A stretch of DNA of 64,000 bases from positions 2,914,001 through 2,978,000 of the forward strand of contig NZ_LT629799.1 in the NCBI RefSeq assembly GCF_900105785.1. Direction: 5' to 3'. A model generated the notes under the pieces. It had not been told where the DNA came from and searched no databases. It saw only the letters and a list, made by a program, of their open reading frames with translations. The position numbers and the translations under genes are program-made. Source of the stretch: Microlunatus sagamiharensis. Its GTDB lineage: Bacteria; Actinomycetota; Actinomycetes; Propionibacteriales; Propionibacteriaceae. Shown here piece by piece: positions 7,169-16,634 of the stretch (positions are counted from its first letter, which is position 1; each line of letters begins with the position of its first letter).

Positions 7169-8788
7169 ATGAACGGGTTGTCGGTGCTCCTGCTGCTGCT
7201 GGCGCTGCTGGCCGGCCTCGTCGCCGGGGTGGTCGGCGGCATGACGGTCGGCCGTCGGCTGGCGCGCTCCGAGCTCGACACGGCCGACGCCCACACGTCG
7301 GCGGCCCTGGCCGCCGCCCGGGCCGAGGTGGCCGACGCCCAGGCCGGGGCCGCCCAGGCCCGGACCGAGGCGGCCACCGCGCGCGCGGAGGCCGCGAGCG
7401 CCCGTGCCGAGATCGGCCAGGCACGCGCCGACGTCGCCGAGGCCAAGGCCGGGGTGTCCGACGCCCGCAGCGAGGCCGCGGCCGCGCAGGCCGAGGCGGC
7501 GACCGTCGCCGCGGAGATGGCCGGTGCGGTCGCCCAGCGCGACGCCGCCGTCGCCCGGGCCGCCGAGGTGGCCGCCGACCGCGAGGCGCTGCTCAACCAC
7601 TTCAAGGTCGTCTCCGCCGAGACCCTCGAGCGCCAGGGCAAGAGCGCCGACGCCGTCCACGAGACCCGGATGAAGGCGACCGCCGAGCTGATGGCGCCCG
7701 TGCGCGAGCAGCTCGGGCTGCTCAGCACCCGCCTCACCGAGGTCGAGAAGGAGCGGGTCGCGATGTCGGTCGACCTGCGCGCGCAGGTGCAGACCGTGCG
7801 GCAGACGGGCGAGACCCTGCGCCGCGAGACCTCCGCCCTGGTGACCGCGCTGCGCAAGCCGCAGATCCGCGGCTCGTGGGGCGAGACCCAGCTCAAGCGG
7901 GTCGCCGAGATCGCCGGGATGCTCGACCGCTGCGACTTCGAGCTCCAGCACACGATGTCGGCCGACGACAAGACGCTCCGCCCAGACATGCGGGTCAACC
8001 TCGCCGAGGGCAAGCACGTCTTCGTCGACTCCAAGGTGCCGCTGTCGGCCTTCCTCGAGGCGGCCGAGGCGGAGGACGACGCGGGTCGGGGCGAGGCGCT
8101 GGTCCGCTACGGCCGCCACGTGCGCACCCACGTCGACCAGCTCTCGACCAAGCAGTACTGGAAGAGCGGCGAGACGCCGGAGTTCGTGGTGCTCTTCCTG
8201 CCCAGCGAGGCGTTCTTCGCCGCGGCGCTCGACCAGGTCCCCGACCTGTACGACTACGCCGCCAGGCGCAACGTCGTCCTGGCGACGCCGACGACGCTCA
8301 TCGGCCTGCTGCGCGCGGTCGCGTACGGCTGGCGCCAGGCCGCGCTGGCCGAGAGCGCCGCCGAGGTGTTCCGCCTCGGTCGCGAGCTGCACGAGCGCCT
8401 CGGCGTCATGGGCAGCCGCCTGGACAAGCTCGGCCGGGCGCTGCAGGGCTCGGTGAAGGCGTACAACGAGACGGTGGCCACGGTCGAGAGCCGGGTGCTC
8501 GTGCAGGCCCGACGCTTCTCCGACCTCAAGGTCACCGAGGCCGAGCTCACCGGGCTGACGCAGCTCGAGGCCACCACGCGCCAGATCCAGGCCCCCGAGC
8601 TCGTCGAGGACGCCACCCAGGTCGAGCCGATCATCGGGCGCACCAGCAAGCGGCGCGGTCGTGGCTCGACGGCGATGACGCCGGCCATCCCCGAGGTCGA
8701 CGAGCTCGTCCGTCCCGAGCCCGACCTCTGGGAGCTCGTGGCCGACGAGGCCCCGGCGGACGACGAGCGGGAGGCGCGCTCGTCCTGA
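7169..8788 (+). CDS. rmuC: DNA recombination protein RmuC
   Basis: RmuC-family protein of about 539 aa. It has an N-terminal membrane helix (LSVLLLLLALLAGLVAGVVGG), then about 120 residues of Ala/Glu/Arg heptad-like coiled coil, then the RmuC nuclease-like domain with KPQIRGSWGETQLKR, ADDKTLRPDMRV and DSKVPLSAFLEA. RmuC limits recombination between inverted repeats in E. coli; the biochemical activity is inferred to be nucleolytic. ATG 7169 is chosen because CATGCT lies 7 nt upstream, a leaderless arrangement. In-frame ATG 7157 and GTG 7139 are alternatives. The acidic tail (about residues 510-539) is an actinobacterial extension. Confidence 0.88.
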   Translation: MNGLSVLLLLLALLAGLVAGVVGGMTVGRRLARSELDTADAHTSAALAAARAEVADAQAGAAQARTEAATARAEAASARAEIGQARADVAEAKAGVSDARSEAAAAQAEAATVAAEMAGAVAQRDAAVARAAEVAADREALLNHFKVVSAETLERQGKSADAVHETRMKATAELMAPVREQLGLLSTRLTEVEKERVAMSVDLRAQVQTVRQTGETLRRETSALVTALRKPQIRGSWGETQLKRVAEIAGMLDRCDFELQHTMSADDKTLRPDMRVNLAEGKHVFVDSKVPLSAFLEAAEAEDDAGRGEALVRYGRHVRTHVDQLSTKQYWKSGETPEFVVLFLPSEAFFAAALDQVPDLYDYAARRNVVLATPTTLIGLLRAVAYGWRQAALAESAAEVFRLGRELHERLGVMGSRLDKLGRALQGSVKAYNETVATVESRVLVQARRFSDLKVTEAELTGLTQLEATTRQIQAPELVEDATQVEPIIGRTSKRRGRGSTAMTPAIPEVDELVRPEPDLWELVADEAPADDEREARSS

Positions 8789-8833
8789 TCGAGGCGGGTC
8801 GCACGCGTACGCCCTGAGCTGCGAAGCCGAAGG

Positions 8834-8939
8834 ACGCTCCCTGAGCCTGTCGAAGGGCCCGGAACGGGTTGGCGTCTCTTCTGCGGACGGGCGAGCACGC
8901 CGACCTCTTCGAGGCCCTTCGACAAGCTCAGGGAGCGTT
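8834..8939. repeat. REP-like palindromic element, copy 1 (intact)
   Basis: Outer arms ACGCTCCCTGAGCCTGTCGA (from 8834) and its near-perfect complement (about 8914-8938) enclose a second dyad, GGTTGGCGT (8868-8876) against ACGCCGACC (8897-8905). It lies between the convergent rmuC and ispH genes. The same design recurs at 39919, 41969 and, split by an insertion sequence, at 62100/63378. It could also terminate both flanking genes. Confidence 0.85.
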
Positions 8940-8997
8940 CTCTGCGCTCATCCTCCGAGGAGTTCAGGGAGCTCCTCTGCCGCTGTTGGTCGGGCGG

Positions 8998-10026
8998 TCA
9001 GTCGCCCTTGACGCTGCGCTTGAGACCGCGGCGCAGCTCGGGCGGGAGGGCGAAGACGAGGGACTCCTCGGTCAGCTTCTCCTCGCGGGCGGTCGGGTAG
9101 CCCCGCTCGACCAGGAGGTCGAGGACACCCCGGACGAGGTTGTCCGGGACCGACGCGCCGCTGGTCACGCCGACCGAGGCGACGCCGTCGAACCAGGCGA
9201 GGTCGACCTCGCCGGCGTTGTCCACGCGGTGCGCAGCCTTGGCGCCCGCCTCGAGCGCGACCTCGACCAGACGTACGGAGTTGGACGAGTTCGCCGAGCC
9301 GACGACGATCACCAGGTCGGAGTGCGCGGCGATCTGCTTGACCGCCGCCTGACGATTGGTCGTGGCGTAGCAGATGTCGTCGCTGGGCGGGTCGAGCAGC
9401 TGCGGGAACCGCTCGCGGAGCCGGCCCACGGTCTCGAGCGTCTCGTCGACGCTGAGCGTGGTCTGGCTCAGCCACGCGAGGCGGCTGGGGTCCTTCACCT
9501 CGAGGGTGTCGACGTCGGCCGGGGACTGCACGAGGGTGGTGCGCTCGGGCGCCTCGCCCATCGTCCCCTCGACCTCCTCGTGGCCGGCGTGGCCGATGAG
9601 CAGGATCTCGCGGTCCTCGCGGGCGAAGCGGCGCGCCTCGTGGTGGACCTTGGTCACCAGCGGGCAAGTCGCGTCGATCGCCTGCAGGCCGCGCTCGACC
9701 GCCTCGGCCTTGACCGCCGGGGAGACGCCGTGGGCGCTGAACACCACGGTCGAGCCCGGGGGCACCTCGTCGAGCTCCTCGACGAACACCGCCCCGCGCG
9801 CCGCGAGGTCCTCGACGACGTGCCGGTTGTGCACGATCTGCTTGCGGACGTAGACGGGGGCGCCGTACGCCTCGAGCGCCTTCTCCACGGTGATGACGGC
9901 GCGGTCGACGCCCGCGCAGTAGCCACGGGGTGCCGCGACGACGACCTGCTTCTCCCCCGCGGGCGCCGGCGCGGCGGGCAGCAGGTCGAGGGTGGCGCTC
10001 GGGCTCGCTGCGGGGGTCTCGGCCAT
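8998..10026 (-). CDS. ispH: 4-hydroxy-3-methylbut-2-enyl diphosphate reductase (IspH)
   Basis: Last enzyme of the non-mevalonate (MEP) isoprenoid pathway: it reduces HMBPP to IPP and DMAPP with a 4Fe-4S cluster. The three cluster cysteines are Cys37 (RGYCAGV), Cys121 (DATCPLV) and Cys219 ([11 protein letters not shown]), with family-like spacing. The substrate-site segments [14 protein letters not shown] and GSANSSNS are present. The first ~25 residues are an extra Ala/Pro-rich leader. ATG 10026 is preceded by TAGACT at exactly 6 nt, so the mRNA is probably leaderless. It is divergent from xseA. Confidence 0.96.
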   Translation of the reverse strand: MAETPAASPSATLDLLPAAPAPAGEKQVVVAAPRGYCAGVDRAVITVEKALEAYGAPVYVRKQIVHNRHVVEDLAARGAVFVEELDEVPPGSTVVFSAHGVSPAVKAEAVERGLQAIDATCPLVTKVHHEARRFAREDREILLIGHAGHEEVEGTMGEAPERTTLVQSPADVDTLEVKDPSRLAWLSQTTLSVDETLETVGRLRERFPQLLDPPSDDICYATTNRQAAVKQIAAHSDLVIVVGSANSSNSVRLVEVALEAGAKAAHRVDNAGEVDLAWFDGVASVGVTSGASVPDNLVRGVLDLLVERGYPTAREEKLTEESLVFALPPELRRGLKRSVKGD

Positions 10027-10032
10027 GTCCTG

Positions 10033-10038
10033 AGTCTA
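10033..10038 (-). promoter_or_regulatory. -10 box of leaderless ispH promoter (TAGACT)
   Basis: On the minus strand TAGACT is followed by 6 nt (CAGGAC) and then the ispH ATG. Only 45 bp separate the ispH and xseA starts, so their promoters must overlap. Confidence 0.6.
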
Positions 10039-10071
10039 CTGAGCGCGACGCGGACCCCAGGACTGTCGGCC

Positions 10072-11319
10072 GTGATCACTACAGTTCCCCGCGTGGCCCT
10101 CGAGTCGTCGCCGGAGAACCCGCAGCCGCTGCGGCGCGTGGCGCACCTCGTCCGCGGCTGGATCGAGCGGCTCGGGCCGGTCTGGGTCGAGGCCCAGCTC
10201 ATCGAGGTGAGCCGGGGGCGTGGCCGCACGATCTTCCTCACCCTGCGCGACCGGCTCGCCGAGGTGTCGGTGTCGGCGACGGTCTCGCCGACGACCTTCG
10301 ACGCCGCCGGTCCGCTCACCGAGGGCTCGACGGTCGTCGCGCGGCTCAAGCCGTCGTACTACGAGCAGTCCGGCCGCCTGACCTTCGCCTGCGACGCGCT
10401 GACGCCGGTCGGCGAGGGCCGGCTCCTCGCGCGCCTCGAGCAGACCAAGCGGCTGCTGCAGGCGGAGGGGCTCTTCGACGCCGCCCGCAAGAAGCGGTTG
10501 CCGTTCCTCCCCCGCGCCGTCGGGCTGATCACCGGCGCGGGCAGCGCCGCCGAGCGCGACGTCGTCGAGAACGCGCGGCGACGCTGGCCGGGCGTCCAGA
10601 TCGAGGTCCGCCACGCCCTGGTCCAGGGCGCGCAGGCGGCCGAGCAGGTGATGGCCGCGCTCGACCGGCTCGACGCCCTGCCCGAGGTCGAGGTGATCGT
10701 CGTCGCGCGCGGTGGCGGTTCGCTGGAGGACCTGCTCCCCTTCTCCGACGAGGGGCTCGTCCGTGCCGTGTTCGCGGCCCGGACCCCGGTCGTGAGCGCC
10801 ATCGGCCACGAGAGCGACAACCCGATCCTCGACCTGGTCGCCGACGTGCGCGCCTCGACCCCGACCGACGCGGCCAAGCGTGTGGTGCCCGACGTGACCG
10901 AGGAGCGCCAGCGCATCGCCGCGGTCGGCGCCCGGCTCGACCACCTCGTCGACGCCCTGCTGGCCCGCCAGTCCGAGGCCCTGCGTGCCCTCCGGTCCCG
11001 ACCGGTGCTGGTCGACCCGACCGGCTCGTTCACGGTGCACGACCGGCAGGTCGCCGAGGCGCGCGGGCGCGCCCTGCGCGCGGTCAGCGCGATGGTCGAG
11101 CGCGAAACCGTGGCGGTCGGTCACCACCTCGCCCGCGTACGGGCGATGTCACCCAAGGCCACGCTGGAGCGCGGCTACGCCATCGTCGTCGGGCCGGAGG
11201 GCCACGCGCTCACCTCGGTGACCGACGTCGACCCCGGCGACGACCTGCTCACCTACCTCGCGGACGGGCAGCTGACCGTCGAGGTCCGAGACGTACGACC
11301 GGGACGGAGCGCAGCATGA
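10072..11319 (+). CDS. xseA: exodeoxyribonuclease VII large subunit
   Basis: Catalytic large subunit of exonuclease VII, which degrades single-stranded DNA from both ends, 415 aa. The N-terminal OB-fold runs from about residue 15 to 110 ([13 protein letters not shown]). The exonuclease domain carries [41 protein letters not shown] and [12 protein letters not shown]-like [11 protein letters not shown]-terminal coiled region follows and ends ERGYAIV...[11 protein letters not shown] 10072 is favoured by a GACTGT box 5 nt upstream; GTG 10093 is an alternative. The stop overlaps the xseB start by 4 nt, so both subunits are co-translated. Confidence 0.95.
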   Translation: MITTVPRVALESSPENPQPLRRVAHLVRGWIERLGPVWVEAQLIEVSRGRGRTIFLTLRDRLAEVSVSATVSPTTFDAAGPLTEGSTVVARLKPSYYEQSGRLTFACDALTPVGEGRLLARLEQTKRLLQAEGLFDAARKKRLPFLPRAVGLITGAGSAAERDVVENARRRWPGVQIEVRHALVQGAQAAEQVMAALDRLDALPEVEVIVVARGGGSLEDLLPFSDEGLVRAVFAARTPVVSAIGHESDNPILDLVADVRASTPTDAAKRVVPDVTEERQRIAAVGARLDHLVDALLARQSEALRALRSRPVLVDPTGSFTVHDRQVAEARGRALRAVSAMVERETVAVGHHLARVRAMSPKATLERGYAIVVGPEGHALTSVTDVDPGDDLLTYLADGQLTVEVRDVRPGRSAA

Positions 11320-11549
11320 GCCCAGCCGAGCAGGCCGGCACGCAGCCGGAGCTGACCTACGAGCAGGCCCGCGACGAGCTGCTGACGGTGGTGCAGCGCC
11401 TGGAGTCCGGCGGCGTGCCGCTCGACGAGTCGCTGCGGCTGTGGGAGCGCGGCGAGGAGCTGGCCGCGGCCTGCCAGCGGTGGCTCGACGGGGCCCGCGC
11501 CCGGGTCGAGGCGGCGCGCCGAGCGCGCACGCCGGACGAGGCCGACTGA
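11316..11549 (+). CDS. xseB: exodeoxyribonuclease VII small subunit
   Basis: Small subunit of exonuclease VII, 77 aa, forming helical hairpins that coat the coiled-coil region of XseA. The family signature [20 protein letters not shown], followed by [19 protein letters not shown], is clear. The ATG overlaps the xseA stop (ATGA), so stoichiometric coupled translation is expected. It is convergent with the DUF4245 gene 29 bp downstream. Confidence 0.95.
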   Translation: MSPAEQAGTQPELTYEQARDELLTVVQRLESGGVPLDESLRLWERGEELAAACQRWLDGARARVEAARRARTPDEAD

Positions 11550-11578
11550 CCGGCGCCCTCGCGGCTGCGGAGCAGGGG

Positions 11579-12136
11579 TCAGGAGCCGGAGGTCGAGAGG
11601 ATCCCGGCGTAGGTCTCCAGGCCCTCGTAGGGGAGGTCGCCGCTGACGATCGTCGTGACCTGCGGTGAGCGCTGGACGAGCGACCGCGTACGCCCGTCGT
11701 CGCTGACCAGGCGCTCCCACGTCTGGTCGCCCACGGTGCTCTGCCCGTCGGGGAGGCCCTTGCGCGTCTGGTCGCTGACCAGCTCGTCGGGCTTGAGGTC
11801 GCCCTGCGTCAGGGAGATGAAGACGTCGTCGGTGGTGAGGAAGCCGAGCTTCCACAGGTTGCGGACCGACGGGTCGCCGTTCAGGTAGGGCTCGCCCACC
11901 TTGACCCAGGTGGCCTGGGTGGCCCGCCACCCCGGCGGCACGTTGACCGGGGCCAGCACGGGGAAGGGCGCCTCGGCCCGCGCCTGCGCCGCGACCGGCT
12001 GCCAGTCGACGACCGTCACCGGGGCGTCCTCGAGGTTGCGCGTGAAGAAGAGCGTGACCAGCACGAGCGGGATGATGATGACGACGAGCGACCTGATCAG
12101 GTCGCCCATCGTCGCTGGTTTCTTCGCCCGTGCCAC
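11579..12136 (-). CDS. DUF4245 domain membrane-anchored protein
   Basis: 185-aa protein of the actinobacterial DUF4245 family. One N-terminal membrane helix (LVVIIIPLVLVTLFFTR, about residues 18-34) is followed by an extracytoplasmic domain with VPPGWRATQATWV, YLNGDPSVRNLWKLGFLT and a late DDGRTRSLV. The family is often found beside xseAB and fumC/glpX in actinomycetes, as here, but its role is unknown. GTG 12136 is chosen over GTG 12154 because GAGGAT lies exactly 6 nt upstream, which could serve as a leaderless -10 box or a weak ribosome site. Confidence 0.82.
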   Translation of the reverse strand: MARAKKPATMGDLIRSLVVIIIPLVLVTLFFTRNLEDAPVTVVDWQPVAAQARAEAPFPVLAPVNVPPGWRATQATWVKVGEPYLNGDPSVRNLWKLGFLTTDDVFISLTQGDLKPDELVSDQTRKGLPDGQSTVGDQTWERLVSDDGRTRSLVQRSPQVTTIVSGDLPYEGLETYAGILSTSGS

Positions 12137-12200
12137 GCCGTCATCCTCTCGCACCGCGCCAAGTCACCGGGCACAGTGCGCGCACGGGAGGATGCTCGGC

Positions 12201-12908
12201 GTGGACGAGGTCGTGGAACTGGGACGCGCCCAGGGCGAGCGCGGCGAGGTCCTGCTGCGCCGTCGTGGGCCAGAGCAGGGCGGGGTCGAGGAGCTCGTCG
12301 TCAACGGGGCCTTCGCGATGGACAGCACCGAGACCCACAGCGAGCGCGAGCTAGGGCGGCTCGCCGGCGGGGCACCGCACGTGCTGGTCGGCGGGCTCGG
12401 GCTGGGCTACACCGTCGCCGCCGTGCTGGACGAGGCCGACCGGCTCGATGCGGATGTCCGGGTGGACGTCGTCGAGCTGGAACCGGCCCTCGTCGTCTGG
12501 GCGAGCGAGGCGCGGACGCGGACGCTGGCGCGGGCGGCGAGCGATCCGCGGGTGAGGCTGCACGTCGGTGACGTTGCCGGCGTGCTTGACGTCGACGGCC
12601 GCCAGACCCAGGGCTCGCCGGGGCCGCACGGCCCCTGGGACGCGGTCCTGCTCGACGTCGACAACGGCCCCGACTTCCTCATCCACGCGGCCAACCACGC
12701 CCTCTACGCCGAGGCCGGGCTGCGCGCCTCGTACGCGCGCCTCGCCCCCGGCGGCCTGCTGGCGGTCTGGTGCCAGGCCCCGTCTCCCCCGCTGCTGGCC
12801 GCCCTGCGGAACCTCCACCCGTCGGCCGCCGAGACCCTGCTCGAGGTGCGGCGCGAGGGCCGGACGTTCACGTACGCGATCGAGACGGTGCGTCGTCCAC
12901 CCGCCTGA
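12201..12908 (+). CDS. spermidine-synthase-like methyltransferase-fold protein
   Basis: 235-aa Rossmann-fold protein of the spermidine synthase/SAM-methyltransferase type. Motif I is [19 protein letters not shown], followed by [14 protein letters not shown] (acidic residue that normally binds the nucleoside) and a [14 protein letters not shown] loop. The usual N-terminal beta-barrel of SpeE is reduced, so polyamine synthesis is not assured and a general methyltransferase-like role is possible. GTG 12201 has GGGAGG 9 nt upstream and GAGGAT 7 nt upstream; ATG 12192 has no room for a ribosome site. It is divergent from DUF4245 and 31 bp upstream of fumC. Confidence 0.75.
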   Translation: MDEVVELGRAQGERGEVLLRRRGPEQGGVEELVVNGAFAMDSTETHSERELGRLAGGAPHVLVGGLGLGYTVAAVLDEADRLDADVRVDVVELEPALVVWASEARTRTLARAASDPRVRLHVGDVAGVLDVDGRQTQGSPGPHGPWDAVLLDVDNGPDFLIHAANHALYAEAGLRASYARLAPGGLLAVWCQAPSPPLLAALRNLHPSAAETLLEVRREGRTFTYAIETVRRPPA

Positions 12909-12939
12909 GCGCCCGGCGCGGGTGCGGCAGGATGAGGCC

Positions 12940-14346
12940 ATGGCCAGCGCTGAGACCAGTGAGTTCCGGATCGAGCACGACACGATGGGCGAGGTCCAGG
13001 TCCCGCGCGACGCGCTGTGGAAGGCCCAGACCCAGCGCGCGGTCGAGAACTTCCCGATCTCCGGCACCCCGATCGAGCCGGCGCTCGTCGCCGCGCTCGG
13101 CCTGATCAAGGGCGCGGCCGCGCGGACCAACGCCCGCCTCGGCCGCCTCGACCAGCCCCGGGCCGACGCCATCGCCGCGGCCGCGGCGCAGGTCGCCGAG
13201 GGCGCGCACGACGCCGAGTTCCCCATCGACGTCTTCCAGACCGGCTCGGGCACCTCGAGCAACATGAACGCCAACGAGGTCATCGCGAGCCTGGCCAGCG
13301 CGAGCCTCGGTGACGACGTCCACCCGAACGACCACGTCAACGCCTCGCAGTCGAGCAACGACGTCTTCCCGAGCGCGATCCACATCGCCACGACGCAGGG
13401 CCTGCTGCAGACGCTCGTCCCGGCGCTCGAGCACCTGGCGACCTCGCTGGAGGGCAAGGCGGCGGAGTTCGCCGAGGTCGTCAAGAGCGGCCGCACCCAC
13501 CTCATGGACGCGACGCCGGTGACCCTCGGGCAGGAGTTCGGCGGGTACGCCGCGCAGGTCCGCTACGGCGTCGAGCGCGTGCAGGCGGTCGTGCCCCGCG
13601 TCGCCGAGCTCCCCCTCGGCGGGACCGCGGTCGGGACGGGCATCAACATGCCACGCGGCTTCGCGGCCGAGGTCATCGGCGACATCGCCGGGCAGACCGG
13701 GCTGCCGCTGACCGAGGCGCGCAACCACTTCGAGGCGCAGGGCGCGCGCGACGGGCTCGTCGAGGCCTCCGGCGCGCTCAAGACCATCGCGGTCGGGCTC
13801 AACAAGATCGCCAACGACATCCGCTGGATGGGCTCGGGCCCCCGCGCCGGCCTCGGCGAGATCGCCCTGCCCGACCTGCAGCCGGGCAGCTCGATCATGC
13901 CGGGCAAGGTCAACCCGGTCCTCTGCGAGGCGATGACCCAGGTCTGCGCGCAGGTGATCGGCAACGACGCGGCCGTGACCTTCTCCGGCGCGGCCGGCGC
14001 CTTCGAGCTCAACGTGATGCTCCCGGTCATGGCCCGCAACGTGCTCGAGTCGATCCGCCTGCTCGCCAACATCAGCACGGTCTTCGCCGACCGCTGCGTC
14101 GACGGGATCACGGCCAACGTGGAGCACTGCCGCTTCCTCGCCGAGTCGAGCCCCTCGATCGTCACGCCGCTCAACCGCTACATCGGCTACGAGGCGGCGG
14201 CGTCGGTCGCGAAGCAGGCGCTCAAGGAGTCGAAGACGATCCGCGAGGTCGTCGTCGAGCGCGGGTTCGTCACCGACGGCAAGCTCACCGAGGACCAGCT
14301 CGACGCGGCTCTCGACGTGCTGTCGATGACCCGCCCGCCCGCCTGA
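12940..14346 (+). CDS. fumC: class II fumarate hydratase
   Basis: Iron-independent fumarase of the TCA cycle, fumarate + water to L-malate, 468 aa, homotetramer in the family. Signatures: [50 protein letters not shown] and the superfamily loop [15 protein letters not shown] with the catalytic serine. The ATG is preceded by AGGATGAGG, giving both a ribosome site and a possible -10 box. It may be co-transcribed with the upstream methyltransferase-like gene. It ends 3 bp from the convergent kinase gene, with no room for a separate terminator. Confidence 0.97.
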   Translation: MASAETSEFRIEHDTMGEVQVPRDALWKAQTQRAVENFPISGTPIEPALVAALGLIKGAAARTNARLGRLDQPRADAIAAAAAQVAEGAHDAEFPIDVFQTGSGTSSNMNANEVIASLASASLGDDVHPNDHVNASQSSNDVFPSAIHIATTQGLLQTLVPALEHLATSLEGKAAEFAEVVKSGRTHLMDATPVTLGQEFGGYAAQVRYGVERVQAVVPRVAELPLGGTAVGTGINMPRGFAAEVIGDIAGQTGLPLTEARNHFEAQGARDGLVEASGALKTIAVGLNKIANDIRWMGSGPRAGLGEIALPDLQPGSSIMPGKVNPVLCEAMTQVCAQVIGNDAAVTFSGAAGAFELNVMLPVMARNVLESIRLLANISTVFADRCVDGITANVEHCRFLAESSPSIVTPLNRYIGYEAAASVAKQALKESKTIREVVVERGFVTDGKLTEDQLDAALDVLSMTRPPA

Positions 14347-14349
14347 GGT

Positions 14350-15306
14350 TCAGCGGCTCCGCAGCAGGGCGTCGACCTCGGCCCGCGAGGGCATGGCGTC
14401 GAGGTCGCCGGCCCGCGTCGTGACCAGCGCGCCCACGGCGGCCGCCCGGTCGAGCCGGTCCTGGAACCCCTCGCCGGCGAGCATCCCGGCGAGGTACCCG
14501 GCCGCGAACCCGTCACCGGCGCCGACCGAGTCGACCGGGCGCACCGGGAAGCGGCGCGAGCGGACCACCTCGGCTCCGAGCGACCCTCCTGCGGCGCCCT
14601 CGGCACCGAGCTTGACCGCCACCTCGCCCGCCCCGCGACCGCAGTAGAAGGCCATCACCTCCTCGGGGTCGTCGGTACCCGTCAGGAGCCGGGCCTCGGC
14701 CGCACCCGGCAGCACCACGTCGGCGCGTGCCGCGACGCCGTTCACCACCTTGCGCATCTCGTCGCGGTCGGGCCACAGGGGCAGCCGGAGGTTGGGGTCG
14801 AAGGAGACGGTGCAGCCGGCAGACCGCGCCGCGTCGAGCAGGAGCAGCGTCGCCTCCCTGGTCGCGGCGGAGACGCCGAGCGTGATGCCGGTCAGGTGCA
14901 CGTGCGCGACCCGCCGCAGCAGGTCGCTCACCTCGGGCACGACCGCGCCGGCGCCGCGCGCGAAGGCGGTGTCGTGGCGGAACTGCAGCACCTCGGGGTC
15001 GCCCGTGCCGGCGCCGGCCTTGAACATCACGGCGGTCGGGCCGGGAGCCCGCCGCAGCAGGGCCGGCACCTCGAGCTCGTCGAGGCGGGCGGCCGCGAAG
15101 TCACCGTGCGCGTCCTCGCCGAGCACGGTCGCGTACGTCGCGCGGACACCGAGCCGCCCGAGCCCCACGGCGACGTTCAGGTCCGCGCCGCCCAGGAACC
15201 GCGTGAACGCGGTCGCCGCCGCGAGGGACGCCTGTCCGGAGGCGTAGCCGACCAGCGCCTCGCCGAAGGTCAGCACCCCGCTCCGCGGCCGCGGTTCCTC
15301 ACCCAT
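14350..15306 (-). CDS. PfkB family sugar kinase (2-keto-3-deoxygluconate kinase-like)
   Basis: Ribokinase/PfkB-fold kinase, 318 aa. The first signature region is FLGGADLNVAVGLGRLG; the ATP/anion-hole signature with the catalytic Asp is DSVGAGDGFAAGYLAG. The opening GVLTFGEALVGY and SFDPNLRLPLWPD resemble 2-keto-3-deoxygluconate kinases. It is last in the minus-strand run AKR, LacI, enolase-superfamily dehydratase, kinase, so phosphorylation of a 2-keto-3-deoxy sugar acid made by the dehydratase is the natural inference. The exact sugar is unresolved. Confidence 0.82.
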   Translation of the reverse strand: MGEEPRPRSGVLTFGEALVGYASGQASLAAATAFTRFLGGADLNVAVGLGRLGVRATYATVLGEDAHGDFAAARLDELEVPALLRRAPGPTAVMFKAGAGTGDPEVLQFRHDTAFARGAGAVVPEVSDLLRRVAHVHLTGITLGVSAATREATLLLLDAARSAGCTVSFDPNLRLPLWPDRDEMRKVVNGVAARADVVLPGAAEARLLTGTDDPEEVMAFYCGRGAGEVAVKLGAEGAAGGSLGAEVVRSRRFPVRPVDSVGAGDGFAAGYLAGMLAGEGFQDRLDRAAAVGALVTTRAGDLDAMPSRAEVDALLRSR

Positions 15307-15336
15307 CGGCTCCCCCTCCGTCCGTCCTCGGCCCGC

Positions 15337-16527
15337 TCAGTCGAAGAAGTCCTGGTCCTCCGGCCGCAGGTAGGCCCGGGTCGCGTCCTCGTCGAAGGTC
15401 ACGCCCAGCCCGGGCGCGTCCCCGACCGCCACGAACCCGTCCTGCACGATCGGCGTCGGCAGCCCGGTGACGATCTCGTACCACCAGGGGTGCTCGGCGA
15501 CCGGGTACTCGAAGGCGATGAAGTTGTCGGGCAGGGTCGCGCAGACCTGGACGAGCGCGGCGAGACCGAGCACCCCGTCGAGCACGCCGTGCGGCGCCAT
15601 CTGCACGCCGTGGAGGTCGGCCAGCTCGGCGACACGCTTGAGCTCGGCGAGCCCGCCGACGTCCATCGGATCGGGCCCGACGACGCGCACGGCTTTCCGC
15701 TCGACGAGCTCCTGGAAGTTCTGGCGCAGGTAGATCTGCTCGCCCGTGTGCGTCGGCGTGGTGGTGGCGACCGTGACCTCGCGGTACTGGTCGGCGTGCA
15801 CCCACGGCACGTAGTCGCCGGTCAGCAGGTCCTCGCCCCAGAGGATCCCCAGCGGCTCGACGGCCCGCATGACGCGGATCGCGTCCGACACCGTCCAGCC
15901 CGGACCCATGTCGAGGGCGAGGCCGACCTCGTCGCCGAGGACGTCCTTCATCGCCTCCACGCAGCGGACCGTGTGCTTCAGGCCCTTCTCGGTCAGCGGG
16001 CCGCGGTTGGGGTGGCGGGGTCCGGTGCGCTGGTCCCCGAGCATGAAGCCGGCGACGTTCTGGCTCATGAAGCCGTGGAAGCCGACGCCCTCCTTGATGA
16101 TCGTGAAGCCCTCGGGCGCCGCCTTCATCTCGGCCATCGCCGCGGCGTAGTGCTCGGGCTCGTGGCCCTCGAGGACCGGCCGGACGCCGCCGTTGTAGAC
16201 GCGGACCCGGTCGCGCACCTTGCCGCCGAGCAGCTTGTGGACGGGGATGCCGTACGCCTTGCCCGTCAGGTCGTGCAGCGCCACCTCGAGGGCGGAGACC
16301 ACGCTCCCCCACGGCTTGAACGCGGCGAAGCGGCGGATCTTGAGCATGCAGCGCTCGATGTCGGTGGGGTCCTCGCCGAGGAGGAAGGGTTCGTACATCG
16401 GCACGACCGTGGCCATGTACGGCTTGGACGACTCGATCTGGCTGTAGCCGTCGACGCCGGCGTCGGTGGCCACGCGGATCACCGGGCTGTCGCCGAGCAG
16501 CGCGCAGCGGATGGCCGTGATCTTCAT
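15337..16527 (-). CDS. enolase-superfamily sugar-acid dehydratase (mandelate racemase type)
   Basis: 396-aa member of the mandelate racemase/muconate lactonizing subgroup. Metal ligands are readable as Asp206 (LALDMGPG), Glu232 (LWGEDLL) and Glu263 (THTGEQIY). A His-Asp dyad is suggested by Asp285 (VGPDPMDVGG) and His313 (APHGVLDG). Only one lysine, Lys145, stands at the usual KxK position. Together with an aldose-dehydrogenase-like AKR and a KDG-kinase-like enzyme this suggests dehydration of an aldonate or sugar acid to a 2-keto-3-deoxy acid. A ribosome site GGGAG lies 9 nt before the ATG, and a LacI operator directly follows the promoter -10 box. Confidence 0.83.
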   Translation of the reverse strand: MKITAIRCALLGDSPVIRVATDAGVDGYSQIESSKPYMATVVPMYEPFLLGEDPTDIERCMLKIRRFAAFKPWGSVVSALEVALHDLTGKAYGIPVHKLLGGKVRDRVRVYNGGVRPVLEGHEPEHYAAAMAEMKAAPEGFTIIKEGVGFHGFMSQNVAGFMLGDQRTGPRHPNRGPLTEKGLKHTVRCVEAMKDVLGDEVGLALDMGPGWTVSDAIRVMRAVEPLGILWGEDLLTGDYVPWVHADQYREVTVATTTPTHTGEQIYLRQNFQELVERKAVRVVGPDPMDVGGLAELKRVAELADLHGVQMAPHGVLDGVLGLAALVQVCATLPDNFIAFEYPVAEHPWWYEIVTGLPTPIVQDGFVAVGDAPGLGVTFDEDATRAYLRPEDQDFFD

Positions 16528-16585
16528 GCCGACGGGCTCCCTCGCTCGTGGTCGGACGCGCCGCCGTCCTCGACGGTCGGCAGGT

Positions 16586-16608
16586 CGAAACCGGTTTCGG
16601 CGACGCTA
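16586..16608 (-). promoter_or_regulatory. LacI-type operator with -10 box upstream of the dehydratase
   Basis: The perfect palindrome CGAAACCGGTTTCG spans 16586-16599. On the minus strand a TAGCGT box (16608-16603) precedes the GAAACCGGTTTC core by 4 nt, so a bound repressor would cover the transcription start. The same core and the same 4-nt spacing occur at 18693-18714. Confidence 0.75.
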
Positions 16609-16634
16609 GCAGAGCGCCTCGCGCGCGCGGGCCG